From: Taxawa tesnikishii (nom. ined.)
Taxonomy: Eukaryota > Ascomycota > Dothideomycetes > Dothideales
Reading direction: 5' to 3'
Assembly: GCA_030247885.1 (NCBI GenBank)
Contig: JAPDRO010000008.1
Span: 434,001 to 498,000 of the forward strand
Length of the DNA: 64,000 bases
Of this stretch, positions 22,501-34,146 are shown one piece after another; within the stretch, counting starts at the first letter, position 1, and every line of letters starts with the position of its first letter. A program made the translations under genes and the position numbers. Below the pieces are notes generated by a model that did not search any database, was not told the origin of the DNA, and was given only the letters and a program-made list of their open reading frames with translations.

Positions 22501-25500
22501 CTTGAAGCGCTCTACTGTACTGGCGCACTGATATCAGAAACACTCCGCCACGGAAATCTTGATGCCAGTTAGGAAAGGCTTCGTCCTGGTATGCAATGTA
22601 TGCCTCAATTTCGCCCAAATCATGCGCTGACCAGAATCGATAAGCCGCAACGATGCCGACATTGAGGAGGTGAAGGATCTTATCCCCAGCAGAAATGGTT
22701 GCCTCCATGCCACGCTCCAGAAGTGGCAGCTGCTCTGGGATGCTTGTGTGTAAATGACCGATGAAGAGCGAATGGAGTGTCATGCCTCGCCCCACTGTGT
22801 ATGAGTCGTGGTCAAAATAGTCGAACAACCTCATTGCCCTCTGAGCGATTTCGATACCGAAATCGATCATGCCAAATCTGGCAATTGCGATGGAGCTCAG
22901 GTGAACGTATGCAAGGCCGACCTGTGGAAAGAGGCCTCGTTCAAGATAGACGCGCAACACGCGAAGTGTGGTAGCGTAAAAGAGTAAGCTGTCGGACCAG
23001 AAAGCAGAGCTTAGCAGTTCAACGAATACAGCGCCTAGGGTAAGTAATTCGCGGTCTATCGAGACGCCATGAACATCTGGGAGTTTGGACTCAGTTGTCT
23101 GCAGAAGTGGTGCCAAGTCTTGGAAATCTTCATCACACTCTTGCCATGTAGGCTCACGTATCTCGATGCCCAGATCAGCCAATGCTCGCTTGAGAGAGAT
23201 GAAAGCAGTGAAGCTATCGCCTCTTTGAGCGTGCATGCGGCTCTGTATGATGAAAGCCGGTGACTTGTCTGCGGCGTCCCGAGCATGCATCATTATCTCC
23301 TTGACGAGTATCTGGGCTTCGTCAAAGTACCCCAGGTACCAATAACTGGCGGCTGCTTTGGTACACAATGTCAAGGTCTCTTGATACTGTATGTCAGTTC
23401 CGTTGTCTTGCCACGGATCGTCCGACAAGAGCTCCAGCGAGTGTTGGAAGAAATACAGAGAAATTGTCCGTGCTCCTTGTTCCCGGGCCGTTTCGGCAGC
23501 CTGGTAGAGGAGATCCCGGAAGGGAGCTCTGGCAGGTGCCCTTTTTTGATAACCTCGATGGCGCTGCACACATGGCGACTCTGATCAAAAAGAAGCTTCG
23601 TAGGCTTTGTTGATCTGTCGTAAGGATCATGCTTCATAAGCGCAGTCGCTATCACGTAATTCATTTCTTCCTTGGAATACGCGCCGCAGATGGTGTCGGC
23701 CGCTTGCATGTAGCGGTCGTGAGAAAAGCGGAACTTGTCTTCGTCATCTGTAGCCATGATGGTGTACGCGGAGAGCGCTCCTGTAGACCGGCTACAGCAT
23801 CGTTATCGAAAGGAGGCAAAAGCTCGGCAGGCGATGCTTTTGAGCAGTCACAACTCATCAAATGTTTGATCAATGAGAACGAGAATGTGTTTCCGATCAA
23901 GCTTGCCCAACAGAGCAATGCTCTGGAGTTTGGCGGTAGCTCTTGCAAGCGACGAGCAATGAAGTCGTTCGACGAAAACTTGTTTGCATCAGGAGACGAG
24001 AACTCGTTGAAGACCTTATCAAGGTCGTACTCCCATTGCGATGATTTCCAGGAGTAGAAGATGCACTGTGTCCTGTAGCATGTGTCCAGCATTTCTCTGA
24101 TAAAGAAGGGGTTGCCTCTTGTCTTTTCTTGGACGACAGCAACAAGAGGGAGCACGTATTCCTGTGGACGATGGAGCGTCGTGGATACGTATTCGGCAGT
24201 TTCTTCCTCTGTAAATGGGGCCAGATCGACCTTGGTAGCGGTCTGGAGTAAGTCTTTGATTTTCGGGGGCAATGATGATTCCGAACGGAACGTGAGTATA
24301 AGAACAATCGGTATGTTAGCTTGAGCGATGTTCTGTAGCAAGTTCGCGCTCTCTGGATCGGCGAACTGCAGATCATCGAGACAAAAACAGATAAACTTCT
24401 GATATGCAAGGAGTCGAAGCACATCAAGAAAGGTATTCACGAAGCGGGATTGCTTGTTGCTGCCTCCTTGACGAAGCCAGTCAGTAGCGGTGTTTCCGGC
24501 GGTTCCACACTTGAGAGCTGAAGCGGGGTTCCATTGACTTGCGAAGGTGTGCTTTGCGGCGGTTGATGCTGAGAGTTTGCCGATAGTAGCCAGGGCGGTA
24601 GCTCTAGATAAGTATGCAGGACTCCCCAAGCTGGGGCAACAAAACGTCTGATATTGTTGTGAAAGGGCGTCGACACGTCATTCTCCGAGAAGATTTGTCG
24701 GAAAAGCGAAGACATAACACGAAGGATAGGCTCGAATGGCGCTCGCTTGACCTGATCGAATTTGGCCGATGCAAAATAACCATGACTTCTAGCGGTGACC
24801 TGAATGCTCTGCAAAGAGAAGATTTGCCGAGGCCGGCACTGCCACTCAGACCAACAACTTCACAGTGTCCTCTGCTCTTTAGTTTTTGGGCAGTACGGAA
24901 CAGTCCGACATCTGGCGAGGAGGTGTATGTGGCACCAGTTCGCTCGCTGTTGTAGCTCGTTATGGAAGCCCGGCTTTCCAAGGTTAACTTCGGATCCAGC
25001 ATGTCAGCATCCGATACAACGGTGGCGATACTGTCTTGGGAAGGCTGTTGGTGTTGCTTCTTCAACGCGCTGGTTGGATCAGATGGTGGAACTACCCGGT
25101 CATGGTCATCAGGGTTAGAGCCTGTGCTTTCAGACACCGCGTCGTCCAGGGTAGCGCCCTCCGGACCCAGGCCAGAGGGTCCAGAGGAGTGGGAGCTTAG
25201 ACTCATCAGTCCTTTCTTGGAGACCGGCAACGCAGTAGCTGTGCGCTCAGCAGTTCTCGCGATCACATCCACAATAGCTTGGCGTTGTCTCTCACGGCCA
25301 ATCTGCGTACTTGGCAGGTTAAAGAAGCAGGTGACATCTTTTGTACCAAGCTTAAAGGCGTCAAGGGCCTGACTGTCGCCTTCGCTGACAAGTCTCCTTA
25401 TTTCCGTAAGATCATACCGGAGTCCTGAGGTTGACTGATATCTGTCGTCCATGTTCTTCTGTGTCATTTTTTGCACGAGCAGTGACAGAGTGTGAGGCAC

Positions 25501-26544
25501 ATCAGGTCGCTTGCTGTCGACTGGAGGTATCCTGCGGCTGAGCACGTTCTGCATGATATCCAATGGAGTTGTCCCGGCGAACGCTGGCTCTCCCGTTAGC
25601 ATAGTCCAAAACAGGATTCCCAAGCTATATATATCGGTGCGGCTGTCTGGCTCGGCTGGCAGACGCCCGGTCTGCTCTGGGGCAATAAATTGTAATTTGT
25701 GCTCCACGCCCCGCTCAGACATGAGGGAGCTCCACCCTGCGGAAGTAAGGCCATTCTCGAACGACCGGGCGCCGGACCCGAAGTTGATCAGTTTGACGGT
25801 GCTGGTTTCTTTGTTGAAATGAAAGGCGTCTCCGCGTAACTCTCCATGCACGATTTCGTTTCCGTGGTGCAAAATCTCGCAGCATTCCGCGGCACCCACA
25901 GCGAAATCCAGAAACAGCTTTAACGGTACCTTCCTAAAGGCACGTTCGGTGCCCGCTGATGATCTCTCAGCGGCCCTAGGACTAACCGGGGATGACGGCA
26001 GCGGTATTGAATAGAAGTTCGGGCCCAGTTCAACCAGCTCTTTCAAGTAGTTCCGGCCTGGTGCCTCAACTACCATCGCAACAAGTGGTACATCCCTATC
26101 CCGGCGGGGCTGTAACCGAATGAGTCGAAGAGGTCTTATGAAATGTTTCCCAGCATTGCCAGACTCTTTCCACAGCCGTTCAGCAAGCTTGTATTCCCTC
26201 TCCAGCCGCAACAAGTGTCGCGATATGCGCGCCACCACAGCGACCCCGGGGCAGCTGCTTCTCCTCCTTCTACTTCAGACTGTGCGTGCATGGCATTGCC
26301 ATGAGCGCTCGACCGCCTCCTAAGCGGTCGTTGTATGCCGTACACATGGTAGTTGTCGTAACTCTGTGAAAGCACAACCGATTAGCGACTGCGCCCAACT
26401 GATAAGGGTAGGACGCGAGCATACCGAATGGAATGGCGGCTCCGAATCGTCCCACTCGATGTCCGGAACCTCTGCCTGAAGGCGTTCGAAGAGGCGCGAG
26501 AGGAGCAGCGACGTCTCCAGCTCGGCCGTGAACCTTCCCTCCAT
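19521..26544 (-). CDS. hybrid histidine kinase with pseudokinase, AAA ATPase, GAF and receiver (group X type)
   Basis: A ~2,286-residue hybrid sensor of the Mak2/Mak3 (Phk) and Chk1 class. Minus-strand exons are 26544-26425, 26363-22024, 21976-19750 and 19689-19521. In order: a Ser/Thr-kinase-like domain (about 100-370); an AAA/STAND-type ATPase with P-loop GSAGLGKSS (about 545-900) and Walker-B-like ICFCLDDLQFAD; a helical TPR-like region to about 1490; a GAF domain (about 1620-1790); a histidine kinase with phospho-His in SHELRTPLNG, N box NLLSNAYKFT and G boxes DTGIGI and GGTGLGLSI; and a receiver (about 2117-2230) with phospho-Asp in LVLMDVQMP. The kinase domain lacks HRD (HGE instead) and DFG (NFG instead), so it is probably inactive. 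Five single-base gaps break the frame: 26244-26251, 24813-24815, near 24525-24528, 23780-23781 and 23542-23547. Adding one base to each closes all phases. The usual role is oxidative-stress or cell-cycle signalling through an HPt protein. Confidence 0.92.
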
Positions 26545-27423
26545 CTTCTGTGCTGTGTTGTCCTAGCTCATCTCCTCCTGCTGGTAAGGGTTCAGAGGTG
26601 GCGTTTCGGCTACGTTCGACGTTTGTTTACGGGTTGTATAGCACGTGGAAGGAAATGTCCTGCTATCCTCCGCTGATTGAGCGTTTACGCATGCGAGATC
26701 TTCGATACGCTACTCCCGGAAGGCGGGAAGCGTGCAAGGATTGCATAGCAGTCAAGCTTCATGACGTCGTCGCGCCCCTTTTTGGCCGTTTTCGGTTGGC
26801 TGGCTATGGGGTAGGCTGGAGTTTGTTCTTACCAGGCCTTTCATTTCCCATCACTATTCCACCATCACCCACAGTACAAGTTGGCATAGTACACAAGAAT
26901 ATAGCTTCCGGCTAAGAGCTAAAAGACACCTTCTTCCTATGTGGACGGCAGGTTTTCAAACGGGCTTCATAATATTTGTGAAGAGATTTGATACATCGAC
27001 CAGATGCACTTCGAGTCTATTATACAACACGCCACGGTCTCACGTTACATCATCCTCTTTGCGGCCCGCATGAGGGCTGTGTTTAATGACAAATTATACC
27101 CGTGGAGCCCCATGGTAGGCTGCGGTCACCACAACCTTCTCCCATTTCAAGCGAAGCATCGAGTCACTTAACATACCTTTACAAGCTCCGATCATTCAGA
27201 ATCTTTCTGCCGCAATGTTGTGTTCACTCCGTCACGCCACACATACAGTTTCCAAAATGTTGAGCGAACTTACTGTATCGGAAAGTGGAAACACGAAATT
27301 GTGTCTCAATAAACGCCCAGCGGAGAAGTCCTGTACATGTATCAGTTCTCTTTTTCAGTCACAAACCTTACGACCAGGACCTCTCCACAGCCAGTTCAAG
27401 TGTATTGTCAAGTGTCTATTTCC
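26545..27423. other. histidine kinase promoter region
   Basis: About 880 bp upstream of the histidine kinase on the minus strand. Several overlapping open frames of unlikely composition; nothing is recognised. Confidence 0.5.
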
Positions 27424-28007
27424 TACAGCGCGACGACGGCCATGGCGTCGCTCGGCTTCTCATGCGAATCCGAGGCCGTCATCGCCTACATGCTCACACC
27501 AACAGCTATCCCCCATCGATACTCGGCATCCGTCTCGTTCCACCAGAACGCTCCGAAGCTAGCACACAGATACGGCACAACCTCAACGCCATCTACTCAT
27601 GTCGACAGGCTTGCCGAGACTGGAAGGACAACCGTGAGGAAAGCCAAGACCGGAAAGAACGGCGTCATCTTCGCATGCTCAGAGCTTGGAAAAGGTTTGT
27701 GTCACATGCGACGTCACGGCGGAGTTTGCGCAGTCGATGGACAGCAAGGTGGCGGGAAGCTTCGCACTTATGCATCTCGAGCGCCCGTACGAGGATTTGC
27801 GTGCCGCCGACAACAAGCTGATTACAATCCAACAAGTCCCAATAGAAACGAACCGCTATTAGGTAGAAAAGGGAGTTCTTAACGAGAAAGAAGTCTACGG
27901 AAAGCCGGCCCATATCAGGAAGAGGCATTATCTCCTGTACGGAGGGTTGGGGTCATCACGGAGGAGGTCGAAGCCATGGACGTCAAGATGCAGGCGGAGG
28001 TTTAGTG
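27424..28007 (+). pseudogene. possible decayed or frameshifted gene, unidentified
   Basis: A patch of protein-like sequence on the plus strand spread over three frames. Successive blocks include CRQACRDWKDNREESQDRK near 27610, then VCVTCDVTAEFAQSMDSKV from about 27693, then KEVYGKPAHIRKRHYLLYGG near 27888, then VITEEVEAMDVKMQAEV ending at a TAG near 28005. The frame changes run in the same direction (each needs one added base) as the homopolymer losses in neighbouring genes. A TAG at 27860-27862 still interrupts the third frame, where one C-to-T change would explain it. I do not recognise the protein. It could be a small orphan gene damaged by assembly errors, a true relic, or chance coding bias. 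Low confidence. Confidence 0.3.
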
Positions 28008-28797
28008 GGCTACATACATGGCTGGATTGTCAACAAAGATACACGACCCGAACCGCCGAGTCGGAGATCATCCCCGATGCCACCAGGTTTGAAAACACAG
28101 CTGCAGAACTAGTTCTCCAGCTCTCCCTGTTGCGGAGACTCCTATGGGGTTCAGATGGTCGTGAAGTGGGACATGTGGGTGTGTTATATGGAGTGTGGAG
28201 AGCCACGCAGGACAGGATGGAACATGCGCTTGCTTCGGAAGCACTCATGGTTGCGCTGAACCAATACGTGTATTTGTTTTCGGCTAAATACACCTCCGTA
28301 TGAAAGTGCAAGCAGTAGTGAAAAAACTGACTGCAAGTCTTTATTTTGTCGCAAGATTCTCGGTCAGCTATAATTTATCCAGTCCTACTATACTCTGTCC
28401 CAGCCGTATGTTGACTCACTCTATTGGTGCTCTGTACCTGTTTTGATGTGTGTATTTATCGTCGCCTGTCGTTGAAACGAAGCGGAACGCCAGAGTTGAG
28501 AGGCTAAACCTCCTTGGGATTAAGGCTCTGGGGATCGACGCTGACTTCCAAGATTAGGAGCAAGCGCAGCATGGGGTTCCTATCTATCCTTGTGATCCTT
28601 GTGACCTCTGTAAACACCTGAACATTCCGCCGTGTTACCAGCGGCAATCGCGCAGAGGTGGATGCTGGGGTTTCTGGAGCTGGAACCCTGAGCACATATT
28701 GAACAACGATCCTTGTACAAGCTCGCGGAAGAGAAGGGGCACTTACCCGTCCGCGTACCTGCGCCGAGCACTTCAGCTGTCATCCTGATCTTTCGAA
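28008..28797. other. intergenic upstream of SLC35-like transporter
   Basis: About 790 bp with short frames on both strands and no recognised feature. Confidence 0.5.
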
Positions 28798-30372
28798 ATG
28801 GAAAGCGGCGGTCATACCGCCGGACACGCCCGGAGACGCAGTGCATCTCTTCTACAGAACGGAGCAAACCACAACCGCCAAGCCGGAATGGAGTCCTCCA
28901 ACCATAACCGGGAAACTTCGGCATCGACACCTGAGCACGAGGGCAACAAGAATACAGATCGCTTTGACGAGGAAGACGAACGCTCTACTCGAAGATCAAG
29001 CTCAGATTGGGAGATGGACGACATGCACTCTGATGAGGGTCTCGAGGACGACGAGGAGACCGGCCTGACGAAGCATGATCGACAACAACGGAAAAAGAGG
29101 AAGAGGAGGAACACCATGCCCGATGCAAGAGTAGTTCCAGACGATATCATTGCAGAAGAGGAGAAGAAGATAGCATCACAAAACTTCATAAGAGCATCAT
29201 TGATCAATGGGTTGCTGATTGCACTCTGGTACATATTCTCGATCTCAATATCTGTGGTAAGTCGGCACGCTACCGGCCCCTGAAAGTTGTTCATCCGGCT
29301 CACATGCATGATTCAGTACAACAAGTGGATGTTCTCGAAAGACAACCTAAACTTCCATTTCCCGCTCTTCACAACTTGCATGCACATGGTTGTACAGTTC
29401 ACACTAGCAGCCCTCGTGCTTTACTTTGTGCCCTCTTTACGACCGCGGCATGACCCTATAGACCCACGTCATGTTCAGTATGCTCCGATCTCGCATAGCC
29501 AGCAAGAGGAGCAGCCAGAACAACCACAGAAGCCCTTGATGACAAAGTGGTTTTACTTCACAAGGGTTGGACCATGCGGTGCCGCAACCGGGCTTGATAT
29601 CGGTTTGGGCAACACATCGCTGAAGTTCATCTCTTTGACGTTCTTTACGATGTGCAAATCCTCGGTACTGGCCTTCGTGCTCATCTTCGCCTTTCTTTTC
29701 CGATTGGAGAAACCCTCATGGAAGCTGGGTGGTATCATTCTCGTCATGACGATTGGAGTGGTCATGATGGTCGCTGGAGAGACGGCATTCAATGCGCTTG
29801 GATTCATTCTCGTCATGACGGCGGCATTCTTTTCTGGGTTCCGTTGGAGCTTGACCCAGATATTACTGCTGCGTAACCCGGCTACGAGCAATCCTTTCTC
29901 GTCGATCTTCTTTCTCGCGCCGGTTATGTTTTTCGCTCTTCTCGTCATTGCGCTGCCCGCTGAGGGTCCTGCAGAAGTAGCTGCCGGCTTCCGAGTACTA
30001 GCTGACGCCAAAGGAATCCCTCTGAGCATCGCCATCTTGCTATTCCCTGGCGCACTAGCATTCTTGATGACTGCTTCAGAGTTTGCGCTGCTCAAACGAA
30101 CAAGCGTCGTCACGCTGAGCGTCTGCGGCATCTTCAAGGAGGTGCTCACTATCTCGGCTGCTAGTATCATCTTCCATGACCAAATGACGCCTATCAACAT
30201 TTCCGGTCTGATAGTCACGATTGCCGCCATCGCAGCCTACAACTACATCAAAGTGAAGAAGATGCGAGAGGGAGCAAGGCGTGAAGCGCATGCACAGATT
30301 GTTGCAGAACCCCTGCAATCCTCGACGCTAGCGAAGGCGGTGATGTTGGACGTAAGAGTACGAGCGGATTGA
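28798..30372 (+). CDS. SLC35C2 / Ymd8-like triose-phosphate-transporter family protein
   Basis: Drug/metabolite superfamily transporter of the TPT branch, closest by recollection to yeast Ymd8 and animal SLC35C2, probably in the Golgi or early secretory membranes. Exons 28798-29256 and 29317-30372, intron 29257-29316, 504 residues. A hydrophilic, acidic then basic cytosolic N-terminus of about 130 residues (WEMDDMHSDEGLEDDEE, RQQRKKRKRR) is followed by about ten TM helices starting GLLIALWYIFSISISV|YNKWMF, spliced exactly at the family's S-x-Y-N-K-W motif. Family landmarks include LDIGLGNTSLKFISLTFFTM, KSS and ECALLKRTS-like FALLKRTSVVTLSVCGIFKE. The open frame stops at 30372. A possible extra C-terminal intron (GTAAGA at 30350) would give a different tail, but no acceptor restores phase convincingly. 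The substrate is unknown; nucleotide-sugar transport is an inference. Confidence 0.88.
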
Positions 30373-30935
30373 TTAGGAACAGTCTCAGCATTCAAACTGC
30401 AGGCGCTGGAGCGGACATCGGCGGTGATCGAGAACGGACGAGTCCATTGAAGAGACCGGAAGATTTAGAGTAATAGCTGATTCACAACGAACACAATCTT
30501 CATTAAACAAAAACGCATAGCAGAAGTACTTCCTGGATCAACCAGGAGGTTTTAGAGTCTCTTCTCTCTCTTGAAGTAATGGTAAAAGGTACCGAAGTGG
30601 AATGGGAAGTCTAGATAATGCTGAATATTCGCCATCTGCACGCTTCGTCGCTTCCCGAGCTTCGACCGCTTGGCAGTCCTCTCCTCTGACGCTCGCCTTG
30701 TGCGCCGCCTACCCGTACAAACAACATTCGCAAACCGATCACCTGCAGCAATCCACGCCAGCACATACCCTCCGTGCGCGTAGCCCATTCACCTCTCTTT
30801 GTACATTAACCGCCGTATCAAAGCCAGTCGCTCTATTGCAATCTCCGTCGACCACAAAGAAACGCGCGCACCTAAGGCCTTTCTACAACCCTTCCCACCT
30901 TCAACCTCTCACGCGACTCGGCACAAACACACATC
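30373..30935. other. NAB2 promoter / 5' UTR region
   Basis: About 560 bp between two plus-strand genes. Open frames here are cysteine-, serine- and leucine-rich artefacts. Nothing recognised. Confidence 0.5.
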
Positions 30936-32614
30936 ATGGCGGTGGAAGTCATAGCGGGTACGCCGCTGGCTGATGAGCTTCAGAAATCCGTCCAACCCAA
31001 GCTGGTAGAGATGGGATGGAGTACGGGCGCAGCGGATGATTCTGCTCTTTCTGAGTATATCATCTTAATGCTGGTGAACGGCAAGACACAAGAGGAGGTA
31101 GCTTCTGACCTCGCAAGTGACCTACTTGGACTTGACTCGGAAGACCAAAGCGCAGCCGCGTTTGCGAAATGGTTGTTCGAGGAAGTGAACAGGTTGGGTG
31201 GTGGATCGGAGGCGCAGACACAGCCCCACACAGCGATACCTGATGTGCAGCACCCCGAAATGGAGCAGATGGATACTGCAGGGACGGACGGCACTCCAGC
31301 AGCACAGGACATGAATATGGGCGAAGGTGGACCGCCCGGGACAGCGTATGTGAGCACGAGTGCTCCAGAAGAAAGTCCGCTAAAAAAAACAGACCAACCG
31401 GCCCAAAGTCGATGCGAAACCGAAATGGAAATGGCGTTCAATCACCGCGCGACCGTAGGATGCTCGGTCAACTCAACAAAGCCATGGATAGGTCCGGCGA
31501 CGCTTCACTACATAGGATACGGGGTGCGGCGGGCGCAGGAAGGATAAATCAACATGGCAACAGGCAACCTCCCAAGGGACCGAAGAGCATGCAAGATAGA
31601 ATGCAAAATGTGATGAACGGCAGACCCATGGGCATGGGTGGGCCCCCAGGAGTGAATCCCCAGATGGGTCAAACCGGCCTGAATCTGAGCGCTCAGCAAC
31701 AGATGCAGATGCTCAAGCTCCTTGAAGAACAATCCCGCATAATGGCGCAAGCTTTGGGTCAGAACGCTCCAGCTATCAACCCTGCTTTCTTTGGCGGTGG
31801 AATGCAAAATAGCCAGCCGCCGGCCGGCAAGTCACTATTTGAGCGCGTGCAAAAGCCAAGGCATAACGGTCTGAACAAGGGACGACCTCCACAGCAAGAC
31901 AACGCCATGGACACTGATACACCCATGAACGGCGACTCTGCGCAATCTGGTCCTGAGGAGCACAAGAGTCCGTTCGATATCATGTGTCGCTTCAACAAGA
32001 GCTGTACTCGCGCCGATTGCCCTTACGCTCACCAGTCTCCTGCCGCGCCCGAAGGCACGACGGTGGATCTTACAGATACCTGCAGCTTTGGTGCGGCTTG
32101 CCAAAACTTCAAATGCTCCGGAAAGCACCCATCTCCAGGACAAAGGCGGCAGCATGCTACAACCATTGACTGCAAATTCTATCCCAACTGTGAGTTTTCG
32201 GTTTCCGCATTTCTTGCAACGTCACTAACAATGGGGAAAGGCACGAACCCACGCTGTCCCTTTCGCCACCCCTCGACACCACCATGCCGCAACGGTGCCG
32301 ACTGCCCGCAAAAGGACAAGGGATGCAAGTTCTCTCATAGCGCAGTCCAATGCCGTTACAACCCTTGCCTCAACCCCCAGTGTCCGTTTGTGCACTCCGA
32401 AGGCCAGAAGCGTGGCGCTTTCGAGGACAAAGTCTGGACTGCCGAGGGCTTCGACCGGGAATCCGCTGAGAAGGCGGACAAGGCGCACCTCAGCGACCGC
32501 AAGTTTGTTGCTGAGGGTGAGGGCGATGAGGAACTCATCCTGCCCGGCAGGATGGGCGATGCTAGCGAAGCGGCCAGCTCGCAGAGTCTAGGCCAGGCTG
32601 ACATTGTGACTTAG
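30936..32614 (+). CDS. NAB2: nuclear polyadenylated RNA-binding protein Nab2
   Basis: Poly(A)-binding mRNP protein that controls tail length and prepares mRNA for export, working upstream of Mex67, which is also in this window. Two exons, 30936-32189 and 32241-32614, about 542 residues. An N-terminal PWI-like helical fold (about 1-100, LADELQKSVQPKLVEMGW, YIILMLVNGKTQEEV) is followed by a Q/M/G/P-rich linker and five tandem CCCH zinc fingers between about residues 345 and 475 (CRFNKSCTRADCPYAH, CSFGAACQNFKCSGKH, CKFYPNC..CPFRH, CRNGADC..GCKFSH, CRYNPCLNPQCPFVH). The 51-nt intron has no stop and keeps frame if retained, but removing it rebuilds finger 3. The eight-A run at 31382-31389 needs one more A; otherwise the frame ends early at 31547. 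Confidence 0.93.
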
Positions 32615-34146
32615 GGATTCCGTGAGAATCGACTGGTAATATGAGACGTTTGGAAGGGTTGGAGGAAAGTGGATGAAGGCACTAGGTGGTTAACGAGCGC
32701 AGCTTGACGCGGTTGTACTACTACTTTTCGGGGTTGGGGACAGCGGCGTTGGCGGAAGCATTGCGCAGAAAGCGCGGATTTCGTGGTAACTGTAGTATGG
32801 ATATACATTCATGACGGGCGGTGTTACGCCCATTTCTCTATCCCCTTTCTGAAAACCTTTGTATACGAAGTGGAGTTCCTGTCGGGCACTGTTCACAGTT
32901 GTGCCTTGCTCTTCTCTTCCGCCTCTTTTAACTTTTCTTTTTCAGCCCGCCAATTTCGCGCAAGACTCGGTGTTCTCAACAGGCAGTTCAACTGCCCGAC
33001 TGACTGCTGTCGCAAGGGGCGGCCGTGCCAGCAAACCCGCGTATATTCAATATATGCGGACAAGGAACGAGGGCCGCTTGCCTCTTTTACTTAGAGGCAG
33101 CTACAGGGGAATGAAGAGCTCGGTGCCTAAGCTTCTCAAACCCTGTACTGTTGTGTCGTTGTTTCGCGACAGTGGTTAGTCAGTCAATTAGACGGACTGT
33201 CGAGGGAGATGAGTCGGTTGACTTTCCACAGTCCAGGTGGGGTTCCAGCTGCAGAGAAGACTCTTGTGCCTACAGAAAGACTCCAACAATAAACATCTGG
33301 ACCTCGCTAAGGACGAACTAGGAGAGACGATCAGGGAGGCACAGTCAAAATGTGGGAGCCGCCGACATAAGCCGCCGCAGACTTCTTTTTCGCAGTGGTC
33401 TTGCAACTAGCGTTCGAACAGGGTTAGAAGATGACTCACGTCAGTGGCAGCTCTATTCGCCATTTACTGCCTGCTTGCCCTGAGACTCGACAGGACTCCG
33501 GACGGCGAGTAGTCTAGTCAATCTCATGGCCGGCTCTGAAACATCGATTTCAACAGTGTTCTTATGTGGAGTCCCTTGTATCGGCTGGCTTCCATTCGAA
33601 GAGAGGAGCACGCCATTCCCAGCCTTGTTGATAGGTGGGTCTATTCTGAAGTCGTCCTTGCGATAACACTTCGGCGGTCAGTAGTGGTGTCACCACCGTA
33701 GAGTAATACTAACATATCTTGAAGGTACTAACTTTGCTGTTGAGCGTGCTACCCCTTAGATGCCTTTCCCAAAGTGGCAAGTATGGCTGGCACATTTACC
33801 TAAGCCTTTCAAGTATCCGAAGCCTTACCAAGCGCTGTTAAGCCTTGGTATGAGTGGCGCCTACAAGCGGCAGGAAAAGCTGAGATCCAGAAGGCGGTTT
33901 GGGAGAAGCAAATCTCTTCATGACGCCGGGACTCGTACTGTGCCCATCAAGGTGTTCCGACCTACCCTGGTGGCCTGGAAGCAGCCAATACATAAGAACC
34001 CGCAACTATGGATCCTGGAACCTTGTTCAAGGCTAAGACAAGTGAAGTTTCCATATTCCACTGCGTTTCGTTTCAACGATTGTTGTGTTCTACAGCCTTG
34101 ACTTGAGAACAAAATCCTTCTTCCTCCTTCTTCACTCCGGCACATC
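32615..34146. other. long intergenic region
   Basis: About 1.5 kb between two plus-strand genes. It contains several small open frames (for example 33760-34101) without recognisable motifs. No tRNA, repeat array or transposon feature found. It presumably holds the zinc-transporter promoter, but I do not see a clear zinc-response element. Confidence 0.5.

Noticed and set aside
27285-28311. Transposon remnant with RIP
   Set aside because: No terminal repeats, no transposase or reverse-transcriptase motif, and no broad C-to-T depletion pattern; only one candidate C-to-T stop.
30350-30480. Extra C-terminal intron and exon of the SLC35C2-like gene
   Set aside because: Donor and acceptor exist, but no combination I tried keeps the frame into the downstream PEDLE-stop segment.
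33760-34101. 113-codon plus-strand open frame upstream of the zinc transporter
   Set aside because: Basic and aromatic-rich translation without recognisable motif; probably leader or promoter sequence.
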